Source of the DNA: Apophysomyces variabilis
Taxonomy: Eukaryota > Mucoromycota > Mucoromycetes > Mucorales > Mucoraceae
Assembly: GCA_002749535.1 (NCBI GenBank)
Contig: MZZL01000394.1
Location: forward strand, 124,001 to 188,000
Reading direction: 5' to 3'
DNA: 64,000 nt
The notes under the pieces were generated by a model. It saw only the letters and a list, made by a program, of their open reading frames with translations, had not been told where the DNA came from and searched no databases. A program made the translations under genes and the position numbers. This document shows positions 46,003 to 61,547 of this stretch, piece after piece; position 1 is the stretch's first letter, and every line of letters starts with the position of its first letter.

Positions 46003-47606
46003 AGCGGGGTGGAACGCAGCAAATATCAAAAGAAGAAAGAGACAAGGGAAAAACACAAAAAAAAGTATTAAGGTTGTATGGATGGACAAGAGCAAAAACA
46101 CCGACTGCGGGGTTTCATCTTTTTCATTTTTCACTGACCGCTTTTCGGTTCACTTACAATTTTACCCGATACCAGGGAGATATCGCACATGGTTCATTAT
46201 TGACTTAAACGGGGGAAGGGGAGTCTAAGGTTATTCTTCCAATGAAATCAACACTGTAAAACATGGAAAAAGGTAAGGGACTCGTGCTGGGAGACTACCG
46301 CCTGTTTTGTTTAGCCAATGTGGAGGGCAAACCTTTCTTTTACTATTTCCGTTCCGTAAGATCCTCCCGCTATCGTAGTACTACTTCTGGTTAGTTCATG
46401 AACTCGGTTACTCTCAATATAAAAAGAAGTCTGTCTTTGAATAATCCGATCCTTTCTAGATTGTTTACATTCTACGTATGCAGGTTGATTATACATCTCT
46501 CCCTTGCTTTAGAAAGGAAAAGGTAATTTTCCATTTTAGGAAGGATTGCCCTGATGCCCATCTGTAAACAGGTATAGGAAATACCACACAATCAATGTTT
46601 GGTGTTTTATTATCTTGTTACATATGCTCATGCTGTCAGAGGAATAATATAATGCTTGATCAGTGGGACATGTATTGGTATCAGCGTCTGCATCTAAGAA
46701 GCGAGAGATAGATGCAAATCCTGATATACCTGAAGTATATGCTATTTCTTATTTGGCAGCGCTGAAGTCATTACTTTTCATAACTCTTCACGGAGTTACG
46801 ATAGTGCATGTTTTCTTCAACGGATCTCCGTACAAGCGAGTAATTATGGATATAATTTTCAAAAAAAAATTGAGCAGGATATAGTGGCTAATGCACACAC
46901 GGTTAGATGCGACAAGTCTTATGTATGAATTGCATCCTTATTAAAGCGCATTGCAGCAACATTCTACTACCCACTCAGCGCACACCCAATAAGATAGTAG
47001 AAATATTTTAGGGTTCTTAACGATGATGGTTTAGCTAGATGCTTTCTTGGTCTAATTCAGCAATCTCTCAAAAAAAGTATAGCAGAAAGGCAAACAGATC
47101 AGCTAGAGACCTTCGAAACGAAGAAACGCTAAAGAAGATAATAGACGAGAAGTGAGCGCTTTTGAAAAATTCCTAAATAGACCGACAATGCTTGTGTTGC
47201 GGGCGTCTTAAGATCAGAGACATCTAGCAAACGCACATGCTCAGTTTTTTTATGTTTTCATTTCATTGAATGAGTTACAAACGAATAGACAGTCTCGAAA
47301 TGAGGAGCAAGGTAGCTTCTACCCTTCTTCATGAATAAGCAAAAGATTAGGCGAGTTCGTTGCTATTGACCTTTTCCATAGAACTTCTTAAGAAGCCTCC
47401 TGTTAACTTCTACTTGCTTTTGAAACTTTTATGGAAGCACAGACGGCATTTGACCCATTGGTCCCTGCAAATACTCTCAAAAACCATTCGGTGGGCGTTT
47501 CACAAAAAGAGACCTCCCTTGGGATAACAAATGTCGGGAAATGAAATCGACTTGGGGTTTCTGCGCGTTCAGGACCTGAACCTTTGCTTTCTTTTTTTGG
47601 CCCGCC
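46003..47606. other. intergenic, no gene assigned
   Basis: Spacer of 1.6 kb between the divergent SUR2 and MAPR-like genes. A 73-codon frame at 46663-46884 has no recognisable domain. No RNA gene or transposon was recognised. Confidence 0.4.
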
Positions 47607-48462
47607 ATGTCAATCGTTCAACGGCGAAAGCAACCTGAGCAAACTGATGCAGAGCGATCGTCATCAGAAACATCCAATCAAGTGGAAAGTAGCAAAGCAT
47701 CGAGCTCTGTTGTTGCTACAATAGCCACTGGCTTGCTATGGCTTGTCATCTTCTTTTTCATGGGCTCTTATTTGATTACTGAATCATGGACCTGGGGATA
47801 CCGTGGCAAGTGGACAAATATCAACACCTATATTCCGGTACATAGTATTATCTGGATATCGATCGGAAGTCTCAATGCTAAACCAAGTCATGTCACTTAG
47901 CGTAAAGAGCTCGTTCTATCAGAAGAACAGCTGGCCAGATACGATGGTAGCCGACCGGACTTGCCCCTTTATGTCGCACTAGAGTAAATCCCAATGCTTT
48001 CACTTTTTCTCCGTGTAACGACCGCTTACCGTTCTTCATGACATTTAGTGGGGACGTGTACGATGTAAGTTCGGGTAGAGGATGGTACGGTCCAGTAAGT
48101 ATCACAATGAACAGACGGAGAAAAGAAATAAAATGTATTAATATGCGCCTCAGGGCGGGAGTTACCATCACTTCGCTGGCAAGGATGCAGCAAGAGCTTA
48201 TGTGACAGGATGCTTTAAAGAACATATAACACACGATCTTCGAGGACTGTCAGATGGGGAACTAAAAGTACGTGGCACCAATACCATTTCTTAAATGATT
48301 CATCACGAACTAATGCAACATGTTTAGGCCGTGGATCACTGGAAAAACTTCTACAATAACCACCATTCGTACTTTAAAGTCGGACGTGTTCTCCATCCAC
48401 CTATTAACAAAGATGCTCCAATCCCTAAACCATGCAAGAAACCTACTGGCAAAAAGCCATAA
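47607..48462 (+). CDS. MAPR/cytochrome b5-like heme-binding membrane protein
   Basis: Five exons: 47607-47837, 47901-47983, 48049-48094, 48154-48267 and 48328-48462. They total 609 nt, giving 202 residues. A polar N-terminus of about 35 residues precedes one hydrophobic helix (IATGLLWLVIFFFMGSYLI). The cytochrome b5-like domain of the membrane-associated progesterone receptor type follows: LVLSEEQLARYDG, PLYVALEGDVYDVSSGRGWY (spelled D at the splice), YHHFAGKDAARAYVTGCF and VDHWKNFYNNH. The Tyr residues used for heme ligation in this family are present (VYDV, SYHHFAG). Yeast Dap1 and animal PGRMC1 act with P450 enzymes in sterol synthesis; the same role here is inferred. It ends in a short Lys/Pro-rich tail. 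Confidence 0.85.
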
Positions 48463-48662
48463 TTCCCAAAGCAATAAAAAGAAACTCTTACTCCACTAGC
48501 GCCTCTATTGCCACACGTGCTAGTTCTTTTCTCGATGCTTTTATTCACCATGTGTGCAGTGATTAAGCATCCCCCACCTTGCTACTATTCCTACTTACAA
48601 TGCCATTGTTCATCTTCCCCCCCAGCTAGCCGTTGCCGTCTTACAAACTGCATCCGATTTTA

Positions 48663-51648
48663 TCAGGAACGGTGTCGTTGCAAGAAGTAAAGATATGCTT
48701 CTCCAATCGGCGGAGATGGCGCAACTGCAACCTTATTATCGTTGAACAGTATCCACTGGTTATCCTTATAAACGTGTGCTACATAATGCCCGCAGTGTAC
48801 AGAGGTGCCTTTATGCGAGACAAATGACTTGACAATGTAGTCGAATGGCGGCGTGGCATCTAGTATGGACAACGATTACTGTCCGTTGCATAATAAAATA
48901 AAGCCTTACCTCCTGCTGAAGATGAAGTAGCAGATGATGGTGCAGTAATGGGGTCTTCTCCTGTGTCATCTGGATGGTTGAACAACCAATCCACTGCCCG
49001 TTCGGTGTCGTTGTTCTGCACATGTAATTAATTTCTGCACATTTGTCCTGTACCGAACATACTGTTTCTCGTAAAGCCTTTTTAGCTTGAGCGGCCGAAA
49101 AGCCCATAGCGCAGAGAATATTGATTTGCTCCTCCGACACTGAGCAGGTAGAAGTAGCCGTCGTCTCCAAGGGCGCGTCGACATCTACACATTAGTCTCT
49201 GATGTTAGCACATGTATAAGCTTAGCAATCCAAAGAGTCATACCAGGGTCGTCCATGTGTTCGAAAATCCAGTTCATCGCGACCTCAGCACCATTATGTC
49301 CAGTATTGATTAATGCTCGCTTGCACCGATTTTCTGGGAATCCCATCGCCAGAAGCTGGTCCAAGGATGCTTGATCAAAGGATGGTTCTAATACGTGCAC
49401 TTAGAATCACAATTTCCTAAGATAAAACAAGTAATACCTGATGACGGGGCTTCTTCTTCGGGCAAGAGCTCTTCATCTGGCTGCTGACCGGATCCCTGGT
49501 ATCTCTGAAGCTGCAATGGGCCGTCAGGAAAGGTAATCGGGACATCTAACAAGTAATGATCAGTCCGATATTTTTTAAGCTATGCATTGTTCAGAAACCA
49601 ACTTAGTTTTCTTGGCACCCAATCAATGAATGCGAATCTGCGGGCGTGAATAGCCAGTATTTCAGGGAAAGTATGGAATTTCACAGATCTTTTGAAATTA
49701 CTCAGCATAAGACAAACAACGCTTACGACAACAACTACTGCTTACTTGTGCGCTGTGGTCTTATCTTTGCAATTCGGGCAATTATAACCTTCCACCGTTT
49801 CTTCTTGAACAAATAGATCTAGACACTCATATATATCCACCGGCTCAAATCTCGCTTTCTCATCGCTAAGGTCGGTACCACTCACGTTCCTCGCAGGTAC
49901 ATTCATCGATATGCTATTTGTTTTGCTTATTTGATACCGAACTTTTCTGCAGGTTCCACACTGAAGCCGCTCTTCTAGCATGAAATCAAACACCCTGGTT
50001 GGATCTTGTTCCTTTGCGGCGTGCTCTTTTTGCGTAATAGACTTGCAAAGGTATTGGAAGAATTCATACGCATCCTGTTGTCGCATGGTGGAAAACTCCT
50101 CGTGGCCTTTGCCCACCAATGTCTTGAACATGCTTGGAGCAATTCCCTCTTGAGAAGGAGCTTCGCTTTTATCTTTGCTTTCTTGAGGTTGCGAGTAACG
50201 GCCGGAATATAGACCATCAGCAATTTTATGCAACTGACAATACCAGCAGCTTGCAGGTTCGTTTGAGCATATCTGCGCATGATCCCGCAGTTGCGTCAAG
50301 TATCGTGTTCGAAATGCTTCAAAGTCGAAAACTGACTGAATAACCGACGCCATGTAACAACTATGTTATGCAACGTATGAGACAACTTGCAAACGATGAA
50401 GGATAAATTCGTCTGACCTGTTTCCCAAGTTCTTTAGACCAGTATAGCCAGATCCAAACTTTGGCTCCAATTGCTTCCCATCTTCTGTAGTCATACTGAA
50501 GTCGAACTTAAGGTTTTGCTCCAGTTGCTGTCACTAATGTCAGTGCCCTTGTTGTTCAGATATAATAAGGATACCAATTCGGTCATGCTTCTCTCTGTCT
50601 TCATTTGCTGCGAGACAATGATCCCCCAGTTAGCAAGATGTGTAGCGAGATCATTATCCAGTTTAGCGTCATTACAAATATAGCAGTATATGTCTAGTAT
50701 CCTTCCATTAGAATAAACCATTGCAATTGTTAAGTAAACACAAGCTGGCTTACCCGCTGTTCCCTCAGGAGTGATTGTCCCTAGCTTGCATGATACACCG
50801 TGGCCGGTTTGTTCGAAATGTTCCAGACCATGGTTATTTCCACCAGAACCGTCATACTGCCTTCGGCCACATCCCAAATTACCACAGGTTAAACACAGCC
50901 AAAGGTTTTCTTTAAGGTCGCAATTGGCGCAATGAGCCAAAACTTGCTGTTCTAGCTTTCTGGGTGGGTCTTGTACGAGGCATAAAGTATGCTCACATGC
51001 GGTAATTTCTTCTTCCCATGCTTTCACTTCAGATTGCTTGGCAGAAGACAAGGACGCAAGAATTGCTTCAACAGCAGCATTTAGCTGTCAATTGTTCAGT
51101 TTCACTTTTCTTTTCTCTAGGGCAGTATTTTGTTCGTACCTCTGGTGTGCTGTCTTTGGTCGTTTCCAAGCCATCACACGCGTAACAACGAACTTTGGTG
51201 GCGTACTCGTACTTGGTTTCCTCATTTTCTGGAACAATAGCAAGTCTACTGATCTTCTGTGGTGGTGGCGTATCATCGCGAGACTGCCGAAAGGAAGTAT
51301 TAGCCAGCTATTCAACAAGATGTAGCAAGATCAATACCCTTTTATTCTTGTCCAACGCGATGCGGCGAATATTAACAACAAGAGGATGGCCATTTAACAG
51401 GAAATGATTGCGGGCATGCATTCTCTGCGGATCAATGCACCCGCCGTTAAAGCATGTCAGACAGACATCGATGCCTTCGCTTCCGTCCTAAGGTGTCAGC
51501 AACTTCATGTTGAGTGCGGGGTTCATCTTACGCGACGCGGAGTACTAAATACCTGGGAGTCAAAGCATTGAGTGCATTCTTCTTTATGGACCTGTGCATA
51601 AGCAGAAGGAGCAGAGAAGTTGGCTGATTGTATATGTGTGCATGCCAT
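48663..51648 (-). CDS. UBP14: ubiquitin C-terminal hydrolase, isopeptidase T type
   Basis: Multi-exon gene. It disassembles free polyubiquitin chains, as yeast Ubp14 and human USP5 do. The start Met at 51648 (MACTHIQSANFSAP) leads to VHKEECTQCFDS, matching the USP5 N-terminus. Then come the zinc-finger UBP domain (CANCDLKENLWLCLTCGNLG, GCGRR, HFEQTGHGVSCKLG; 50700-50960) and the Cys box GLKNLGNSCYMASVIQSVF, split by an intron. The catalytic Cys codon is at 50357-50359. CWYCQLHKIADGLYSGRYS follows, and two UBA domains (LLAMGFPENRCKRALINTG near 49300-49370; ILCAMGFSAAQAKKALRET near 49070-49110). The His box is HCGHYVAHVYKDNQWILFND near 48780-48810, and the C-terminus is EAYLYFLQR. Introns are small; not all were fixed. 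Confidence 0.95.
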
Positions 51649-52759
51649 TGCTGGAGATCGTGTTGAGGATAGGTGCCCACCTTCTGACGCTGTGGAGCAG
51701 ACCGTGTGACGGTTAAATACGCATCGTGTGTACAACCTTTACGGTGATCCGTCCACGACTTGGCTGCGTATCAGCATCGCAGCATGATATACACATAATT
51801 AGGTTTTGAACGAGGAATCAAAAGATAGATGGGGCCAATTGAACTGTAACTATAGATTGATTCCTTTCCGAATTGATTACTCTGCCTAGCCAAATTAAAA
51901 GCATTATGCCTACCATATGTGAAAGAATGGGCGCAGCAACGAGTTTCCAGACTGTCGGTGTGCGGATCGACCTGCAATTCTATTGGTGAACACGCAGTTA
52001 TTGGTGCTATCCAAGAATTTCTATTCTTTTGCCTGACTTCTGATTCTCAGGACAGTAAGTATCTTAGAATGAGTGCTTTAAGGACATAGTCAGATAACGA
52101 AATTTAAAGTTTATCTTTGATTACATCTTTGCCTTGTAGTAACCAAGGCCAATATTTGCTTATTCATTGTCTAAAATTTTACCATATCTAAAAAGAAATA
52201 ATTATTTTCATGACACTTCTTGAATTGTGGATATTCAATCAATCAAACGATCTAATAAGCATTGAGCTTGATGGAACACGGTCATGAGGATGGAGAGTCA
52301 GTAAAAAAAAGCTTTTCTGTGTAGCATCAACTCCGATCATTGACAGGTCCGTTTTATCATACGATGTTTTTATCTTTATTCTATTATATGAGTGAAAAAC
52401 TCATGATTTGCAGATGACACACAGATCGTCAATTTAAGCTTATGTAGTGAACTTTCCTTCAACTGCTATAATTCATGGTTTTTATCTCGGAGGGTCAGTA
52501 GTCGGGTGATTTATAACCCCGAAAACCGGATACCAGTCAGCGAAAATACCAGATACCCCTCTTTCGGACTAAGAATTTTCCCATTTGGCCCTGTCCTGTT
52601 TTTACAGTTTTCCCCTCGTTTTTCACATGTGCAACTGAACATGACAATCGTGACTGGTTAGACTCTAATTGCATGACTAACGTGAATTAACGGATCTCAT
52701 ATATCTCGGCGACATTTTTGTTTTTTACTCCACAGACCTTACCTTGTTCATCTTCGCAA
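51649..52759. promoter_or_regulatory. divergent spacer between UBP14 and acyl-CoA oxidase
   Basis: About 1.1 kb shared upstream region with no gene seen. The last 270 bp before the oxidase start are pyrimidine-rich, with several CGG/CCG triplets around 52485-52530. I do not assign a binding site. Confidence 0.4.
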
Positions 52760-55177
52760 ATGTCCTTCGACAACAACATTCCTACCACTTTCCCGGATCT
52801 CGCTCCTCGGGGTCCCTCCGGTGACCTTCTCTTGGCCGCTGAGCGTGCAAAGGCCAGCTTTGACGTCCAAAAACTGTCAGAATTCATGTATACCAAAGAA
52901 TGGCTGGAGAGAATGAATAAGGTTCTTCAAGTCATTGAATCTGAACCGGCTTTCGATAAGACCAACCGTTATTTTGAAAGCCGTGAGGCTAAAATCGCCA
53001 GTGGTCTACGCAAAGATAAGCGAGTCGTCGAACTTATCAAGTAAGCTTCTATCCCGTGATTCACTTAAACTTGATGCTGATAACACCTTGAATAGAGAAC
53101 ATAACTGGGATGAGACCGACAGCCAGATTGCATACTTTCTGTTTGACCAATCCACTCCGGTGAGTGAATCACTCCCTGTTATCTGAAAACTTTCTTATGC
53201 AAATCTATTTCTGTCTACCAGTTTACGTTGCATTACAATATGTTTATCCCCACATTGAGATCACAAACCACAGATGAACAGAAAAAGCTTTTCCTGGAAC
53301 CAGCACTGAAGCATCATATCATTGGCTGCTATGCCCAAACTGAGGTATGGCAACAGAAGCCAGTTTCTTTTCTCTTTGATCCCTTTCGCTAACTTAAAGC
53401 TACCTGCTTCAGTTGGGCCATGGTTCCAATGTTCAGGGCATCGAGACCACTGCAACTTATATCCCTGAGACGAATGAGTTTGAGATCCATTCTCCCACTC
53501 TAACTGCCGCCAAGTGGTGGATCGGTGGCCTCGGCACAGCTGCTACGCATGCTATTGTCATGGCACGTTTAATCACCGACGGCAAGGATTATGGACCACA
53601 TCCCTTCTGTGTTCATATCCGAAGCTTGGAAGACCATCGCCCCTTGCCAGGCATTACCGTAGGCGATATTGGACCAAAGTTCGGATTCAACTCCGTCGAC
53701 AATGGCTTCATCATGTTTGACCATTATCGCGTCCCTCATATTTCCTTCTTGGCTAAATACTCCAAAGTCAAGCCTGGAACGGGAGAATACATCAAGCCAC
53801 CCAATGCCAAGTTATCTTATGGTACCATGGTCTTCGTGCGAGCAAATATTGTCATGGGTAAGCGCACTTCGTTCTCCCTATTTGTTTTCTCTTTGCTAAT
53901 AGGATAGGATAGGTTCGCGTTATGCTATGGCTAAAGCCGCTACTATTGCTGTGCGTTATTCGGCAGTGCGTCAACAGTTTGTGGATGCCGCCAATCCCCG
54001 TAAATGGGATAAGAAAGTGATTGAAACACCTGTCATCGATTACACAATGCAACAATATCGTCTTTTGCCAACCGTCGCTGCGGCCTATGCTTGTTTCTTT
54101 ACTGGTCGTGAGATGATCCGTTTATATAACCTGAATCAAGAAGCCATGCAACAAGGCAACTTTGATCTGTTGGCCGATCTTCATGCCAGTTCTTCAGGTC
54201 TGAAGAGTTTGACAACCACCATGGCTATCGAGGCCATTGAGGACTGTCGACGTGCTTGTGGTGGTCATGGCTACAGTATGTTCTCGGGTTTGGGCATGTT
54301 TTACCAAGATTATCTTCCCAATGTTACGGTAAGTTTTCCGACTGTTAGTTTGTCTCTAGGTCTTAGTTAAGCTCACCGGTCTTTCTTCTTTGTCTAGTGG
54401 GAAGGTGATAACTATATCCTCACTCAGCAGACGGCTCGTTATCTCCTTAAAACTTTGCGTAACGTTGTGGCTGGCAAGGCAGTTCCATCTGAATACAATC
54501 CAACCATCACTTATTTGACTCAATTCCTCCAAAACCCCAAGGCCAAGTGCCCTGCTACTGCTCCTTCCGATTTCTTGAACCCTGAGTTGATCCTGTCGGC
54601 GTTCGGCTTCCGTGCTGCTTATGGCATTGCTCAGGTGGCAGAGCAGATTGACCGTCAAGGTCGTACCTGGAACTCTATGCTCGTTGAAATTAGCCGTATT
54701 TCGAAGGCTCATTGTCAATTTGTATTGGTCCGCAACTTCATTGTGACGCTGCAAAACGATCCTTCCTTGGCCGCACCCGAGATGCGTCCTATTGTCAAAG
54801 TCCTTCGATCGATGGCAACCTTGTTCGCTCTCCATACAATGGAGAAGGAACTTGCAGAATTTGTTCTTTCTGGTTACATCTCCTCAGAGCAGACCAAGAT
54901 GTTGAAGGACCAGGTTATTTCTTTGTTGGAGCAAATCCGACCCGATGCTGTCGCCTTGGTCGATGCTTTCGCTTTGCCTGACTATTACTTGCACTCTGCT
55001 CTTGGCCGCTATGATGGCAAGGTTTATGAAGCTATGACCAAGATGGCAGAAAGAGAACCTTTGAACCATACCCAGGTTGTTGCAGGTTACGAAGAATGTA
55101 TCAAACCACTGATCTCTCAAGGCAAGGCCGCCGGCCGCTGGAAGGAAGACGGCAGCCTCCAGATTGCCAAACTGTAA
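52760..55177 (+). CDS. POX1: peroxisomal acyl-CoA oxidase
   Basis: Six exons: 52760-53040, 53096-53159, 53222-53344, 53413-53857, 53913-54328 and 54398-55177. They total 2109 nt, giving 702 residues, the usual size. It catalyses the first, H2O2-forming step of peroxisomal beta-oxidation with FAD. Visible motifs are GCYAQTELGHGSNVQGIETT (FAD/substrate loop), KWWIGGLGTAATHAIVMA, CGGHGYSMFSGLGMFYQDYL and TWEGDNYILTQQTARYLLK, whose EGDN holds the catalytic Glu. The protein ends in ...LQIAKL, a peroxisomal targeting signal type 1 of the accepted AKL form. Codon use is visibly biased to C/T-ending codons compared with neighbours, suggesting strong expression. The next gene, also AKL-ending, starts about 500 bp downstream. 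Confidence 0.96.
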
Positions 55178-55684
55178 TATCGCCTTGTTTTTCTTTCTCT
55201 TCTCCCTCTTTCCCTCTTCTTCTTGCTTTCTTCTGTATTTCTTTTTTTCCTTACTGTATTTGATTTGTATTCCCTTACACGACAAAGGTTTTACCTATTT
55301 TGTGCGCATTGCTGACAGAAAAAGAATAGCATGTGATTCTACCTAAGCTTAGACGATAAATTATTTATGCCTTAGCTACATAGCTTTAGGCTCCTGTTTC
55401 TGTTACAACAAATAGAAGGAATCATTAGAAAATAAAAAAAAGACCTTGGATATATACAGCCAAATCAATAGAACGGATTGCTTTCTCTGATTTATACTTT
55501 TGGCGGGACGCATGAGAAAAAAATACATAATTTGCTTTGTGGGGAAAGGGGTGCTTGCATTTTCACATGTTTGAAACCCAGACGTCGGCGGCCAGTTCCC
55601 CACACTTTTGGAATATAAAGAGAGAGAAGAACACGGCTCTGCCTTCGTAGTTTTCCGATCACACCACTTTTCAACATTGCAACC
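55178..55684. promoter_or_regulatory. 3' region of oxidase and promoter of SCP2 gene
   Basis: It begins with a long pyrimidine tract (55183-55255) just after the oxidase stop. A possible TATA-like GGAATATAAAG lies at about 55609-55619, 66 bp upstream of the SCP2 start. No gene is present. Confidence 0.4.
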
Positions 55685-56384
55685 ATGGCCAGTAATCGCC
55701 CTCAGCTTATATCTGATCTGATGCTTCCTGAATTGGAACGCCAACTGTTGGAAGACAAATCACTCTGGCCTAATGTCAAAGGTCTCTTCATCGTCACTGT
55801 CACCAAGAGAAAGAAACCCGCAGCTACCTGGTAAAGTGCCATTCATTAAAGCGTAAAATGGATTAATGGGAATATTTTAGGTATCTGCTTTTGCAAGGTA
55901 AAAATTCATCCTCCTCCTCCTTATGGTTTCCACCTTGAGACGTGACCACGAAACGCATTGAATATGCGGAAATATTACAATTTATAGGCAATCAAGTTCA
56001 GCCTTTAATCACCGACAGCGAAGAGAAGGCCCGTAGTTCAGCAAAGGGCAAGGTTCGCACGGTTAAAATCCAAGTTGAGGATGGCGACTTGTTGAACTTT
56101 ATCACGGGAGGGTAAGTGAAAGGTACGTTGGTTGCTTCAGGGTGCTTATGTTTGGGAATTAGCATGACGGGCGTCAAAGCGTATATGACGGGTAAAATTA
56201 AGGTTCGTGGTGACCTCATCCTAGCACAACGATTAGAAGAAGTCTTTGAAAAAGCTGGGGGTAGAGATGTAAGTTTTCTTCCGTCTTATGCAATTTCCTA
56301 TTTAACTGGTGGTTTCAGAGGGCCATGGAATTCATCAAGAAGAACGAACAAGTGCTAGCAGCCGTAGGAAAGGCTAAACTGTAA
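55685..56384 (+). CDS. SCP2 sterol-carrier domain protein, peroxisomal
   Basis: Five exons: 55685-55830, 55881-55897, 55988-56111, 56163-56268 and 56319-56384. They total 459 nt, giving 152 residues. A single SCP2 lipid-binding domain fills the protein: WPNVKGLFIVTVTKRKK, TVKIQVEDGDLLNFITGGM, TGVKAYMTGKIKVRGDLILA, QRLEEVFEKAGG. It ends in ...VGKAKL, a PTS1 signal, so it should enter peroxisomes. Exon 2 is a 17 nt microexon (encoding YLLLQ plus parts of two codons), supported by the frame and by flanking GT-AG sites. It follows acyl-CoA oxidase in the same direction. A role in handing acyl-CoA or sterols to beta-oxidation enzymes is inferred. Confidence 0.9.
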
Positions 56385-56907
56385 GACGTGCAAGTCATGA
56401 TGAAACGTACTGCTATTTTTTATCTTGTTCGTTGTCATAAAGGATCGACATGAATATATCAAAGTTTAAGCTGTCCTAAAACATCCTCTATAAGAAAATG
56501 GTGTTGGAGAGAAAAAGAGAACATTGTACAGTATCCAGACCGTTTCATGCTTCCACTCTGTCCTATACAGCACTTTCTGTCACTTATGTTGCCCATGGCT
56601 ATAGTACACATTTTCTATGCCAAAATGAAAAGGATTTGTGTCTTTCTGGAAGTCTCTGTAGGCCTTTTGGCTGAACAAACTTCTTGATGTTATTGCTACC
56701 TTTTCAATTTCCCTTCAATTGATGTTATTGCAACGCATTGCTTGGTGTTATTATGGTCTATCTATACATGCCACTGTCTAGAGGCAGACTTATTCTTAGG
56801 TCCACGGTTCAAAGGCGCGAACAACATTGCTTGCCACAGTAGCTTATGTGACTTGCATGTTATATTACTCGCGTCTGCTTCTTTGAGCATTGCACTTCAC
56901 ATATAAC
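56385..56907. other. intergenic
   Basis: Spacer of 520 bp between the SCP2 and DHX35 genes. No gene or repeat of note. Confidence 0.5.
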
Positions 56908-59548
<2,641 letters not shown>

Positions 59549-59635
59549 ACTTTATGGCATTCTGTATTATATATAAAAACGAAGGAAATTAATAGGCAAA
59601 AGAAACCTCAATCATTGAAATACATCATTAATTGA

Positions 59636-61547
59636 TCAAGTGACGATTGCAGGCTCAAGCGTTTTATTACTGAGATTGACGAAAGTTTTGACGTTCAGAT
59701 TGAGAACATTGATCTGCCCCTGTAGGTCTTGGTGCACCTTGCCAACGTAATTCTGCAGAGCTAGTATAGCCCATTGCAAAACAGTCCTACTGTCAAGCGC
59801 TTCTTGTTCAGTTTTTATCACGAGAAGCCAATTCCTGCTGCAGTCGTCTTTGGAGCTGCCGCGAAACACAATGCATTCTCATCGGAGCCGAATATGTCTT
59901 CATATCCATATCTTGTTAGCGTTTCTTGATATTATCTTTGACAATTCCTAAACCGTGCCTGTAAATTTCCTTTCTTCTTGTGAACTGATTTGCACCTGTC
60001 TCCATATCGAAGATACATCAGCAGCAACGAAGGAAAGGTGATACACTCTACACTAGTCATTCCAGGGACCAAATAAAGATTGCACGCAGAACAAACGTTC
60101 ACTAACAGGAATCATATTTTGGAAATTAGTAGGTAGCATACAAGCAAAGAAAAATTAATGCCTCTAATACAAAGGAATATAGAAAAATGCTTTGCTTACT
60201 TACCCTTGTTTGGAGAAAGAAACAAAATTTGTCCCTTACAACCGTACGTTTAGCGTTCCTTAGGAAAGATGCCTTCCGATCACCCAAAAAACTCCAAAAT
60301 TCATAGATATCCAATAAAGGATCGAAGTTTGTTGTCTAATCATGTATTAGCCACTCAACCGGCTGTGTTGCTTAAATTTATTCTGCGTGGATTTTCAGAT
60401 TTCTACCAGGTCTAACATTGAATGTCATTCATAGTCAGGGCAAGGGCTGACATGCATTTTAACGCTTTGTCCATGATATCCGATGATGCTGATTTCTTCA
60501 GTTCTATTGATCATATCGGTTGGACATATCGGATATTATTTATGGTTTCTTTTACCTTTCAACAGGAGGCAGTATCGTGTTATGCGCTGAATAGGTGCAA
60601 TTAGGTAATCAGCCAGTGTCATGCGGCTCGTTTGATCAGAAGTAGCCTGTAAAAATGCTGAAAAAACAAACAAAAACCTCTTATCTTTCTGGCTTACCTT
60701 GACCAGTTCGCGAAATATAGGATGGCAGCTCATTTTGGAAGCATATTTCATTGAGCGCGCATAATTCGCAGCGTATATAATGTAGACCGAAAACATATCC
60801 TCCAAATCACAAAATACCTGAGCTATTGCGCTAGGTTTTCTGCTACCCTCAAATCGATGGACTAAAGCTGTGGAGAGGATAATAAGTTGTGGGAAACAAG
60901 CAAAGATAGGTTGCACTTCTCGTCGCTGAATCATTTTGTAATGCACCGCGTCCATCAAAGGGTCCATCCACGTCTGCAGCGGACATAATAAGTTGCCTAG
61001 TTTGTTACACATAAATCGGAAGGTTTACCGATTTCACCGTGTTCAAATGAGAAAGATATGTATTCTCCGTGGACAGTAACTCCATCATGACATATCTCGA
61101 TTGTTGTGTTGATACCCTGTATGAATTACGCAGAAAACAACATTGTAGGATAGTTATGTAAAATTGTTTTGCTCACTTGCACTGAATCTCGCTGAATAAT
61201 GGGGTGGACTCAGCCTGCCATCTGGCCATTGTGTCTTTCCATAGTAGAATACCTCGTTTTTCTTTTCCTAACCTCCAATGCTTGAACAAAGACGGTGAAC
61301 GTTGAGATATTCCAGTCCGCTTTTTCCGTTGTTTATCTTCTGATGCGGGATATCGTTCAAACATGGATACCGAACGTCGCAAAGGCGTTTCCTTAGAACG
61401 TCGGCGATGCGGCAAGTTGCAGAAAATCGGAGGAATCGGAGGCAAAGGCTCGAAGCTTACTGGATGTGCTTCAGTAAAAAGCATATCAATCATGGACGAT
61501 GCCCACGCTTTCGTTTCGATAGTTTGAAGATAGGGTGAAGATGGCAT
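59636..61547 (-). CDS. RhoGEF (DH domain) protein
   Basis: A probable Rho-family guanine nucleotide exchange factor. The start at 61547 (MPSSPYLQTIETKAWASS) opens a basic, Ser-rich N-terminal region (61173-61547). The DH domain follows: MMELLSTENTYLSHLNTV (61035-61095), LIILSTALVHRFEG, VFCDLEDMFSVYIIYAANYA (about 60745-60820) and the signature ADYLIAPIQRITRYCLLLK (about 60560-60610), then DKALKCMSALALTMNDIQ near 60440-60480. Downstream pieces down to the stop at 59636, including NWLLVIKTEQEALDSRTVLQ, resemble the last helix of a PH domain, but the joins between 60420 and 59870 could not be made cleanly. The 3' structure is therefore uncertain. Tail-to-tail with DHX35. Confidence 0.65.

Noticed and set aside
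46663..46884. 73-codon frame in the SUR2-MAPR spacer
   Set aside because: No domain, no splice partners, and AT-rich composition like the surrounding spacer.
52480..52530. CGG/CCG triplets upstream of acyl-CoA oxidase as an oleate response element
   Set aside because: Spacing does not match the yeast CGG-N15-18-CCG rule, and the yeast regulators are not known in this lineage.
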